Source: GWF2-38-69 sp037127655 (GTDB taxonomy: Bacteria; Verrucomicrobiota; Lentisphaeria; Victivallales; GWF2-38-69). From it: a stretch of 10,397 nt of DNA. Positions 1-6,873 of the stretch are shown piece by piece. A program made the translations under genes and the position numbers. The notes under the pieces were generated by a model. That model was not told where the DNA came from and did no database searches. It saw only the letters and a program-made list of their open reading frames with translations. The stretch is taken from positions 1-10,397 of the forward strand of contig JBAXXY010000101.1 of NCBI GenBank assembly GCA_037127655.1. The letters are read 5' to 3'. How positions within the stretch are numbered: the first letter of the stretch is position 1; each line of letters opens with the position of its first letter.

Positions 1-135
1 TTCTTATACTACCCATTTCACTAGATCAATACCTGTAAATAAAATGCATGGTATTCTATCTCACTCATCATTTGATTAATGGCTGAATTTTAAAGAAAAG
101 TTATCTTTTGGAACAAACTAATAAGGAAAAGTATT

Positions 136-423
136 ATGCCGCAAGTAACAGTTATCGCGAAATTCACGGCAAAAGCAGGATGTACGCAAAAAGTAAAAAC
201 TCAACTGTGCAAACTGCTAGTGCCCACAAGAAAAGAAAAAGGATGTATCAATTACGATCTGCATGAAGATAACAGCGATGCCGGAGTATTCATATTCCAT
301 GAAAACTGGGAGTCAAATGAATTGCTCGATAAGCACTTGTCATCCGAGCATATTAAGAACTTCTTATCGGCTCTGCCTGATATTATTGAAACAGCCGAAG
401 TTCATAAAATGACAAAGTTATGA
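136..423 (+). CDS. ABM-domain protein, putative quinol monooxygenase (YgiN-like)
   Basis: A 95-residue protein whose whole length fits one antibiotic-biosynthesis-monooxygenase (ABM) domain, a dimeric ferredoxin-like fold. Visible family features are the N-terminal strand (VTVIAKFTAKAG, residues 4-15), the central G-C-I-N-Y-D-L segment near 36-42, the F-x-x-x-E-x-W-E-S motif near 54-60 (FHENWES) and the following H-L-S-S-E-H helix around 67-72. Small stand-alone members such as E. coli YgiN act on quinols or have unknown cytosolic redox or detoxification roles; the substrate cannot be told from sequence. The start is supported by an AAGGA ribosome-binding site at 123-127, eight bases before the ATG. 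It stands alone: the next gene downstream is a tRNA on the opposite strand. Bases 1-135 upstream hold no convincing gene or strong promoter. Family assignment is good, reaction uncertain. Confidence 0.85.
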   Translation: MPQVTVIAKFTAKAGCTQKVKTQLCKLLVPTRKEKGCINYDLHEDNSDAGVFIFHENWESNELLDKHLSSEHIKNFLSALPDIIETAEVHKMTKL

Positions 424-445
424 ATCTAATAGGGAAGAAAAAAAA

Positions 446-520
446 TGGTAGCGGGGATTGGAATCGAACCAATGACCTTCAGGTTATGAGCCTGACAAGC
501 TACCTCTGCTCCACCCCGCA
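446..520 (-). tRNA. Initiator tRNA-Met (CAT anticodon), CCA encoded
   Basis: A complete 75-nt cloverleaf read on the minus strand. The acceptor arms are TGCGGGG and CCCCGCT, discriminator A, encoded CCA at 446-448. The anticodon loop is CTCATAA, with the CAT anticodon at 488-486. The T-arm is ATTGG-TTCGATT-CCAAT. Two features mark it as initiator rather than elongator: positions 1 and 72 do not pair (U opposite U), and the D-stem carries purine 11-pyrimidine 24 (A11:U24). The usual three G:C pairs at the base of the anticodon stem are altered to A29:U41, G30:C40, G31:C39, and the D-loop is short (7 nt). Eight T residues (438-445 on the complement) follow CCA directly and may end transcription. 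The product starts translation after formylation by Fmt, whose gene is also in this window. Confidence 0.96.
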
Positions 521-538
521 ATAAGTGAAAGAGTAGCT

Positions 539-566
539 AAGATATTTTATTTTGATAAAAAAGCAA
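539..566 (-). promoter_or_regulatory. Predicted sigma70-type promoter for the initiator tRNA
   Basis: Read on the minus strand: a -35 box TTGCTT (566-561), a 16-base spacer and a -10 box TATCTT (544-539). Transcription would start near 532, giving a leader of about 12 bases before the tRNA at 520. The spacing and position are right, but both boxes are imperfect and the region is AT-rich, so this is inference. Confidence 0.45.
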
Positions 567-579
567 ACGGCTTATCAAA
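551..579. repeat. 8-bp perfect inverted repeat, possible operator
   Basis: TTTGATAA at 551-558 is matched by its exact reverse complement TTATCAAA at 572-579, separated by 13 bases. The centres of the two half-sites lie 21 bp apart, about two helical turns, as expected for a dimeric DNA-binding protein. The repeat straddles the predicted -35 box of the tRNA promoter and lies about 55 bases upstream of the predicted -10 of the symporter gene. A chance palindrome in AT-rich DNA, or an RNA stem-loop without a role, cannot be excluded. Confidence 0.4.
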
Positions 580-633
580 TTAAAACAAATATTTAGCGCA
601 AATCCCCCCTCTCCTATTGCCTGAAGAGCGAAA

Positions 634-639
634 TATAAT
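634..639 (+). promoter_or_regulatory. Candidate -10 box for the symporter-binding protein gene
   Basis: A perfect TATAAT lies here with no good -35 box at the standard distance (CTCCTA at 611-616). If used, transcription would begin near 646, right at the in-frame TTG codon. That makes the TTG unlikely as a start and favours the ATG at 697 with a leader of about 50 bases. AT-rich context makes a chance match possible. Confidence 0.3.
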
Positions 640-686
640 AAAATATTGAGTGAATCGTATCTTATACTTCTTTATTACTCATCTTT

Positions 687-692
687 AGGCGG
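687..692 (+). promoter_or_regulatory. Ribosome-binding site that favours the ATG at 697
   Basis: AGGCGG differs from the consensus AGGAGG at one base and sits four bases before the ATG at 697. The alternative in-frame TTG at 646 has no comparable site. The spacing is short, so support is moderate. Confidence 0.45.
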
Positions 693-696
693 CTCA

Positions 697-2874
697 ATGA
701 GGGTTATACACAAACAAAATCAAAAACATACTTATTTAAGACATAAACATTTTAAAATAAAACTTACGCTTGGCACCTATATACTCTTTGGACTCTTCTT
801 GGGAGTAGCAGCAGGATTAATACTAGGCCCAAAAGCTGCTTTTCTATCAGGTATAGGTAAGATTCTCATAGATCTGATTATGATGGGAGTATTGCCTTTT
901 ATCGTAGTAAGTTTGTTATGCGGTCTAGGGACAATTAAAGCTGAGAGTCTATTAAGACTCCTGTTATCTTTTGGTTTGTCAAGCTTGGCAATGTGGGTTT
1001 CATTCTTCATTATCGCGGTAGCTTTATATTCAATTTTCCCTTCAATAGACCAACACTCGCTCTACGCTTTCAGTAAAGGTGCACAACAATCATTTGCCGA
1101 TCAATTTATCCCTACTAATCCATTTAACTCTTTAGCCAATTCGTATGTGCCAGCGGTTGTGGTTTTCTTTACATGTCTTGGCATTGCCATTATCGGAGTA
1201 AAGGAAAAAAAGGCTTTTCTTGAGACAATGAAGACTATGCTTTACGGACTTCTTAAACTCAATAGCTTCATGGTAAATTTAGTCCCTTTCATTGTCTTTG
1301 CTTTTACAGCCCATATGGTTGGCAATAGTACGATTACAGCTTCAAAACTCGTTGAATTTCAAGTTTTTCTAATTCCGGCTTTCCTGGGATGCTTCATAGC
1401 ATTTTTCTTTATAATTCCTCTCCTGGTTGTCACTTTTACAGATATCGGGTATTTGGAATTCCTGCATGAGTTCAAACACATAGTTATCACAGCATTGCTT
1501 ACTCAAAATACATTAATCATGATTCCCCTGCTCATTGATAAAATTAATGAACTTTCCAAAAAACACAAAATAACCGGCGAATCAAATGAAGCGGTAGTAA
1601 ACACATCAATTACAGTAGGCTTCAATATTACGGGCCCATCAATGATTCCGGCTCTAGTTTTCATCCTGTTTTGCGCATGGTTTATCGGACAAGATGTCTC
1701 TACGAATCTCCCTGGATTATTCCTCTATTCTGTTTCAACGCTATTCGGAGGCCAGACTTTCAGTATAGTCGCGCTTCTGGACTATCTGCATCTGCCCCCT
1801 GATATGATTGGAATTTATATGATGTTTTCAAATCTTTATCTCCAAAATACAATCGCCGCGGTAAAACAGCCATTCCTGGCTTCATTAGCAATAATATGTG
1901 TATTTGCCAATGCTAACAGGATATCATTTAGAATTCTGCCGTTTCTTAAGACAGGATTGATCGGGCTGATTATAAGTGCGATAGCTCTGATAGGTCTAGG
2001 TATCTACTTCAAAGATACTGTTAAATCAGACCCGCACGCATTCACCACACTCATAGACAAGATGGTATTAAACTCCCCTGTGCCGGTTATTTTGGAAACT
2101 AAGACTCCTACGCCTGGCATAGAAAAAAGACATAATTCTATTAGTGAGATAGTAAAGAAAAAAGAAATAGTTGTTGCCTATAGAAAGGCCTTTGAACCAT
2201 TCACATTCTTTAATTCCAAGGGAGAGCTTATCGGTTTCATCACAGCTCTTGTGGAGAGATTGGCCGCCTCAATGGAATGTAGCGTGAGGTTTGTGCCAGT
2301 CGAAGATATTGCAACTGCAAGAGCTCTTTTGAATTCAGGAGATATTGATATGGGATTTTATGAATTCAATATTGACGATATCGATAATCTTATAGATGTA
2401 GGATATTCCGATCCTATTCTCTATCTGCACTCCGGCCTTATAGTAAAAAACCAAAGAAGAAAAGATTTTCAGTCATGGGATGATATTATAAATGACAATT
2501 CAGTAGTTATAGGAGTAAGTAGTTTGTTCCCTATGAACCACATTCTAAGTCAGCAGATAGCAAAATCAAATAAGGCAAAAATCGTAAAGGTGGATGGTTT
2601 CACTTTGAAAGATGTGCGCGATGTAAAATATGATGCATACTTTACAAGCGCAGAGAGAGGGCTTTTCTTTTGCCTAGAGTACCCAAAATACTCATTTGTA
2701 ATGCCAGAAGGCCTTAGCTCTATAAATGAAAACACTCTGATATTTATAGTTAATTCGAAAAATATGGGTTTTCTATACTACATAAATTACTGGCTAAAAA
2801 TTCAGCAGGAAAGCAAAGAAATCTCAAAACTCTACTCCTACTGGGTAGAAGGCAAAATTGACACGGAAGACTAG
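697..2874 (+). CDS. DAACS-type symporter fused to a family-3 solute-binding domain
   Basis: Read from the ATG at 697 (725 residues; an in-frame TTG at 646 would add 17). Residues about 25-410 form a dicarboxylate/amino acid:cation symporter (DAACS, GltP/GltPh family) core of hydrophobic segments, with the family-like MMGVLPF stretch near 62-68. A further hydrophobic segment (about 419-438) follows the core. Residues about 488-718 resemble SBP_bac_3 periplasmic binding proteins: IVVAYRKAFEPFTFF, then GELIGF, then FVPVED and LLNSGDIDMGFY. With an eight-span core and cytoplasmic N-terminus, the extra span would put the binding domain outside, where it could hand substrate to the pore. Key family motifs are degenerate: NMDGT reads NITGP (310-314), the serine-rich hairpin-1 motif reads TQNT (269-272), and the TM8 D/R/T/N/D residues are absent around 377-392. 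The substrate is therefore unknown. It is a single gene, converging on the Ste24 protease gene; the 84-base gap shows no clear terminator hairpin. Confidence 0.9.
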   Translation: MRVIHKQNQKHTYLRHKHFKIKLTLGTYILFGLFLGVAAGLILGPKAAFLSGIGKILIDLIMMGVLPFIVVSLLCGLGTIKAESLLRLLLSFGLSSLAMWVSFFIIAVALYSIFPSIDQHSLYAFSKGAQQSFADQFIPTNPFNSLANSYVPAVVVFFTCLGIAIIGVKEKKAFLETMKTMLYGLLKLNSFMVNLVPFIVFAFTAHMVGNSTITASKLVEFQVFLIPAFLGCFIAFFFIIPLLVVTFTDIGYLEFLHEFKHIVITALLTQNTLIMIPLLIDKINELSKKHKITGESNEAVVNTSITVGFNITGPSMIPALVFILFCAWFIGQDVSTNLPGLFLYSVSTLFGGQTFSIVALLDYLHLPPDMIGIYMMFSNLYLQNTIAAVKQPFLASLAIICVFANANRISFRILPFLKTGLIGLIISAIALIGLGIYFKDTVKSDPHAFTTLIDKMVLNSPVPVILETKTPTPGIEKRHNSISEIVKKKEIVVAYRKAFEPFTFFNSKGELIGFITALVERLAASMECSVRFVPVEDIATARALLNSGDIDMGFYEFNIDDIDNLIDVGYSDPILYLHSGLIVKNQRRKDFQSWDDIINDNSVVIGVSSLFPMNHILSQQIAKSNKAKIVKVDGFTLKDVRDVKYDAYFTSAERGLFFCLEYPKYSFVMPEGLSSINENTLIFIVNSKNMGFLYYINYWLKIQQESKEISKLYSYWVEGKIDTED

Positions 2875-2958
2875 GCAACTTGATTCTAAATACTTGAAAC
2901 TAGAACGGCGCTGCTCCTCAAAAGCAAGATTTATCTCTAGGAGAATGAAGCGACCGTG

Positions 2959-4221
2959 CTACTTAAGTTTCTTCAGGCTAGCCAGCCTCTCTGATAGTGG
3001 CGGATGTGAATAATGAAAGAGAGAATAAAGCCTATGCGGATTCAAGTTAGATAAATTGTCTTTCGACAGTTTCTTCAGGGCTGAGGATAAGTCTTCAGTG
3101 TTTCCTACAAGTTCTGCCGCATAAGAGTCTGCTTCTCTTTCATCAGTTCTGGAAATTGAGTTCATAATAGGAGTAAACGGGTAAGATACTAAATTAAAAA
3201 GGAAAAAAACAAGAAAAAGCACACAAGGCAGATATGTTTCCACAGGATAAAACCCTGTCGTATGAATTCCAAATATATTGATCACAAAATCGCTGTTGAT
3301 TATCTGATAGGAAATATTGCATATTATAAGTAACATTGATTCTATCAGTATGAACCTTTTCAAGATATGTTTTTTCTTCCAATGCCCGGCTTCATGAGCT
3401 ATTACTGAAACTATCTCATTAATATTAAGTTTCTCCAGAAGCGTATCAAAGAGGACTATTCTCTTGGTTCTGCCTATACCGCTAAAATACGCATTAGTGT
3501 GTTTAGTTCTCTTGGATGCATCAATCTTCAATACACGAGTTAACTTAACACCTGCATTTCTGAGTATTTCTGTAAGTTTATTAACAAGTTCACTGTCATC
3601 TACAGGTACAAACTTGTTAAAGATAGGTTCGATTACGAATGGGGAAATATACATAATAAATAAAGAAAATAGCAAAAGCGCCAGCCAAACCCAAATCCAC
3701 CAGTAAAAGATCACCCTCATAAGCAGGAAAGACACACCGATAAGCACAGAGAAAATGACAAAGGATATTACTAAAGACTTGATCAAGTCCACAACCCAAA
3801 GCTTTAGCGATATATTATTAAAATTGTATTTCTTCTCTATTTTGAATGTAGAATAAAGGGCGAATGGAATCTCTAAGAATGTTGACAGCAATATCAAAAG
3901 ATAAAGATAAACAATCCCGTTAAAATAATAGTTCAGTTTCCAGGAAAAAAGGATATCATTGTAAAGGTTGATAATCCCAAAAAAGACAAAAAAGAGAAGT
4001 ATCAGGCTATGAAATGTTTTTTGTATCAGCCCTAAATTAAGCTTTTCAGCCGTATATTCATTAATCCTTTTAAACTCTTTCTCATCAACATCGCCAGAAA
4101 ATAGCTCTGGAACCACCGATCCCATTTTCTTGAGGTGTTTCAAATTCAGAAAGTCGAGAAAAATGTCAACAGCAAAAAAAAGCACAAAAGCCGAAAGAAT
4201 TGCAAAATACCAGATAATCAT
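2959..4221 (-). CDS. M48A family CAAX prenyl protease (Ste24-type), membrane metalloendopeptidase
   Basis: A 420-residue integral membrane zinc protease of the Ste24/ZMPSTE24 type. The zinc motif HEAGH places ligands and catalytic Glu at H276, E277 and H280. The third ligand is E361 in the SRTDEREAD segment, aligning with the eukaryotic E-F-Q-A-D motif. The C-terminal YSHPPLSERL (404-413) is a further hallmark. About seven hydrophobic segments are visible, near 3-25, 70-90, 103-123, 147-168, 171-195, 288-308 and 329-349, as in ZMPSTE24. Length matches full-size family members and exceeds HtpX (about 290), which it is not. Eukaryotic homologues cleave prenylated CAAX proteins; bacteria mostly lack such substrates, so a membrane-protein quality-control role is more likely (inference). 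It begins 3 bases after rng and is probably the last gene of the fmt-rng operon. No clear Shine-Dalgarno sequence is seen, suggesting coupled translation. Confidence 0.93.
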   Translation of the reverse strand: MIIWYFAILSAFVLFFAVDIFLDFLNLKHLKKMGSVVPELFSGDVDEKEFKRINEYTAEKLNLGLIQKTFHSLILLFFVFFGIINLYNDILFSWKLNYYFNGIVYLYLLILLSTFLEIPFALYSTFKIEKKYNFNNISLKLWVVDLIKSLVISFVIFSVLIGVSFLLMRVIFYWWIWVWLALLLFSLFIMYISPFVIEPIFNKFVPVDDSELVNKLTEILRNAGVKLTRVLKIDASKRTKHTNAYFSGIGRTKRIVLFDTLLEKLNINEIVSVIAHEAGHWKKKHILKRFILIESMLLIICNISYQIINSDFVINIFGIHTTGFYPVETYLPCVLFLVFFLFNLVSYPFTPIMNSISRTDEREADSYAAELVGNTEDLSSALKKLSKDNLSNLNPHRLYSLFHYSHPPLSERLASLKKLK

Positions 4222-4224
4222 GGG

Positions 4225-5760
4225 TTAACTAAAGAAACTTTCCCCCGTAACCGGATCTATGACCTTAAACTCTTCGATATGCAATGCAGGGTCTGCTCTG
4301 AAGCTTAAATCCTTGCCGTATCTCTCTTCTAGCTCTCTAAGAAAACATTGATCATCATTTTTGAGCCTGGCAAGCACCGTAGGATTCATAACGACTCGCA
4401 CAGACAAATTCTTGTCGTAAGTCTTGCGCTTCAGGACTTCTTTAATCTGTCTCTGGATTTCAACGCTGGTAGATAAAGGGGATTTAACCTTGCCGGTGCC
4501 CTTGCAGTATGGGCAAGGATCGTAAATCCTATCTAGAAGGCTCTCCTGGTCTCTCTGCCTTGTCATCTGCATGAGGCCGAATTCAGAAATAGGAAGAACA
4601 TGAGTTTTTGCCTTGTCACTCTTGAGGAGTTTTCTCATTCGTTTGAGAATGACTTCATTGTGTTGAGGAGATTCCATATCTATAAAGTCTATGATGACCT
4701 GGCCTCCGATATTTCTCAGCCTCAACTGCCTTGCGACCTCATCAGCGGCCTCGATATTTGTTTCAAGAATGAGTTTAGAATTGCTTCTGGCTCCTCTTGT
4801 GGAACCAGTATTTACATCAATAGCTATCAAAGCTTCAGTTTCATCAATACAGATATATCCACCACTTGGAAGCTGGACTTTTCTTTCGAATATATGTGCT
4901 ATTTTGTCCTCGACATTATAATACTCAAAAATAGGAGTTGCCTTTGCATGAAGTTTGATTTTATCTGCCAATCCTGGTCCTGCGGCTTTATTGATGAAAT
5001 TTTTCAAATATTCAAATTCATTACGGTCATCTACTACGACTTCACTAATATCCTCAGTCAGCAAATCCCTGATGCTTTTCTCCAAGAGTGACGGCTCCTG
5101 GTAAACCATTCTTGGTTTTGTAGAGTCCCTTCTTGCTTTCTCTGCAGCTTCCCATTTATCAAGAAGCATATTGAATTCGCGTTTGAAAGAGATTACTTTT
5201 TTATCTTCTGCGTTAGTCCTGCAAATCAAACCCATTCCCTTGGGCATATCGAGTTTGAGAATTATTTTTCTAAGCCTCTCTCTTTCTTTTTGATCTTCTA
5301 TTTTCCTGGAAATTCCCACATGGTCTGAGAACGGGAGCATGACAAGAAACCTTCCTGGAATAGCAATATTAGAAGTAACTCTCGGGCCTTTTGTGCCAAT
5401 TGGCCCTTTTGTGACCTGAACAAACAAGATAGAACCTACAGGAAATTTGATAGGAATATCCTGAAGCCTTACAAACTTGTGCGGAGCATTTTCATCCCCT
5501 CCTCTCAAATTTGCCTGGTCGTAGGTGGCTGGGATCATATCAGAAAAATGCATAAAAGCATTCTGATCAAGCCCTATGTCAATGAATACTGCTTCAAGTG
5601 AAGTTTGAATATTGACTATTTTTCCCAAAAAAATCGAGTCAACGATATTTACCTTATTTTTTCTCTCTACCTGATATTCTTCTAGACTCGGGCCGTTCAA
5701 CAAAGCGACGCGTGTCTCAAGTTTTTCGCTGTTAATGATAATCTTTCTCTCTTCTGGCAT
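4225..5760 (-). CDS. rng: Ribonuclease G (Rne/Rng family)
   Basis: A 511-residue endoribonuclease that cuts single-stranded, AU-rich RNA and matures the 16S rRNA 5' end. An S1 RNA-binding domain lies near 40-130 (IFLGKIVNIQ, AVFIDIGLDQNAFMH). The catalytic magnesium-binding aspartates are D315 in AIDVNTG and D358 in IIDFIDM, 43 residues apart as in E. coli RNase E (D303, D346). The zinc-link CPYC (C416, C419) sits at 416-419, followed by KGTGK. Length is close to E. coli RNase G (489) and lacks the long scaffold tail of RNase E, so a degradosome platform is not encoded here. The start is supported by AAGAAG five bases upstream. fmt lies 38 bases upstream and the Ste24 protease gene 3 bases downstream, all co-directional. 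Confidence 0.97.
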   Translation of the reverse strand: MPEERKIIINSEKLETRVALLNGPSLEEYQVERKNKVNIVDSIFLGKIVNIQTSLEAVFIDIGLDQNAFMHFSDMIPATYDQANLRGGDENAPHKFVRLQDIPIKFPVGSILFVQVTKGPIGTKGPRVTSNIAIPGRFLVMLPFSDHVGISRKIEDQKERERLRKIILKLDMPKGMGLICRTNAEDKKVISFKREFNMLLDKWEAAEKARRDSTKPRMVYQEPSLLEKSIRDLLTEDISEVVVDDRNEFEYLKNFINKAAGPGLADKIKLHAKATPIFEYYNVEDKIAHIFERKVQLPSGGYICIDETEALIAIDVNTGSTRGARSNSKLILETNIEAADEVARQLRLRNIGGQVIIDFIDMESPQHNEVILKRMRKLLKSDKAKTHVLPISEFGLMQMTRQRDQESLLDRIYDPCPYCKGTGKVKSPLSTSVEIQRQIKEVLKRKTYDKNLSVRVVMNPTVLARLKNDDQCFLRELEERYGKDLSFRADPALHIEEFKVIDPVTGESFFS

Positions 5761-5798
5761 AAAATCTTCTTATTTAAAATTCTTAAAATTTCTTATTA

Positions 5799-6758
5799 TT
5801 ACAAGTTAATGCAATCTGAGTTAGCTTCAACTCTCGTTCCTCTCAAAAACTCCTCAGAGGACATCTCCTTTTTACCTTCAGGCACAAGTCTTAATACTCT
5901 TAATGCGGTATTTGAACGAGCCCCGATCTCAAAAGCGCCCTTATCTGCCTTTATGATTCGGCCTGGAATGCAACTAACATCACCAATACATTCAGACAGC
6001 GTAATGGTTATTATCTTTGTACTCTTATGGGTTCTAATGAAAGAATAAGCTCCAGGCCATGGATAATAGGCCCTGGTCATCCTTTCAATCTCTTGAGCAG
6101 TCTTTGATGCCCAATCTATTCTGCCGTCAAGTTTCTTAATTTTGCCGACTAGCGAAACTTCAGATTCATTCTGTTTGACGGCTTTAAGTTTGCCACAACA
6201 TATTTCAGAGAGGATTTCTTCTACATGCTCTGCCGAAAGTTTGCCTAAATCTAGTTCAAGTCTGTGAGAAAACTCATTACCTTTGAGCTGATATATCAAT
6301 TCCTTAAATACCGGCCCCGAATCCAGGCCTCTTTCCATCTGCATAAATGAAACACCTGTTTGAGTATCGCCATTTAAAATAGCGGCCGTTATCGGAGAAG
6401 CACCCCGATATTTTGGAAGCAGTGAAGCATGGATATTTATGCATCCTGATTTGGGCAAATCCAACAAAGGCTGCTTTAGAATCTGCCCGAATGAGACAAC
6501 AATAAGTATGTCCGGATTTAAAACCTTGAGATGCTGAAGGAAGTCTTCAGAGTTAACTGAGGCTATTTTTTCTACTTTGACACCCTTTTCCTCTGCCCAA
6601 ATTCCAACTGGAGTAGGAGTCATTTCTCTATTCCTGCCGGCTGGCTTGTCCTGTTGAGTACAGACGCCCAAAGTCTCAAAATAGTTCGAGTTGTATAGTC
6701 TATCGATAACAGGAACGGCAATATCGCCAGAACCCATGAAATATATTTTTGTCTTCAT
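5799..6758 (-). CDS. fmt: Methionyl-tRNA formyltransferase
   Basis: A 319-residue cytosolic enzyme that transfers the formyl group of 10-formyl-tetrahydrofolate to Met on initiator tRNA. The N-terminal Rossmann-like domain begins YFMGSGDIAVPVI. Catalytic residues N108 and H110 lie in INIHASLLPKYRGASPI and D146 in ERGLDSGPV, the same spacing as the E. coli triad (N106, H108, D144). SLLPKYRG is the folate-binding signature. The C-terminal tRNA-binding domain covers about 205-315, including the RAYYPWPGAYS segment. Length matches E. coli (315), so it is complete. No Shine-Dalgarno is visible; a promoter is predicted about 30 bases upstream. It is the first gene of the fmt-rng-Ste24 unit. The peptide deformylase gene often found beside fmt is not in this window. 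Confidence 0.97.
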   Translation of the reverse strand: MKTKIYFMGSGDIAVPVIDRLYNSNYFETLGVCTQQDKPAGRNREMTPTPVGIWAEEKGVKVEKIASVNSEDFLQHLKVLNPDILIVVSFGQILKQPLLDLPKSGCINIHASLLPKYRGASPITAAILNGDTQTGVSFMQMERGLDSGPVFKELIYQLKGNEFSHRLELDLGKLSAEHVEEILSEICCGKLKAVKQNESEVSLVGKIKKLDGRIDWASKTAQEIERMTRAYYPWPGAYSFIRTHKSTKIITITLSECIGDVSCIPGRIIKADKGAFEIGARSNTALRVLRLVPEGKKEMSSEEFLRGTRVEANSDCINL

Positions 6759-6787
6759 ATTTAACAGCAGTAAATTTAGAAAAGTCT

Positions 6788-6816
6788 AAGATAACCAGTA
6801 GATATATCTTTGACAA
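6788..6816 (-). promoter_or_regulatory. Predicted sigma70-type promoter of the fmt-rng operon
   Basis: On the minus strand: -35 TTGTCA (6816-6811), 17-base spacer, -10 TATCTT (6793-6788). The start would lie near 6781, about 22 bases before the fmt ATG. Spacer length is optimal, and the -10 hexamer is the same as that predicted for the tRNA gene. Inferred from sequence only. Confidence 0.5.
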
Positions 6817-6873
6817 CCTCTTATAAACTATATTTGAGATTTTAACCTTAATCAAAAGTAAACTTTCACAAAT

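Noticed and set aside
1..135. A leader peptide or the end of an upstream gene
   Set aside because: The only frame seen on the complement is 16 codons long with no ribosome site; no protein family resemblance on either strand.
446..520. Elongator tRNA-Met or tRNA-Ile with a modified CAT anticodon
   Set aside because: The unpaired 1/72 end and A11:U24 are initiator features that these tRNAs lack.
2875..2958. A bidirectional terminator between the convergent symporter and Ste24 genes
   Set aside because: Only weak 5-bp inverted repeats (such as TTCTA/TAGAA) are visible, with no GC-rich stem followed by a T-run.
4600..5091. A 163-codon open frame antisense to rng
   Set aside because: It lies inside the strongly conserved rng gene, has no recognisable domain and no ribosome site, and reflects the complement of biased codons.
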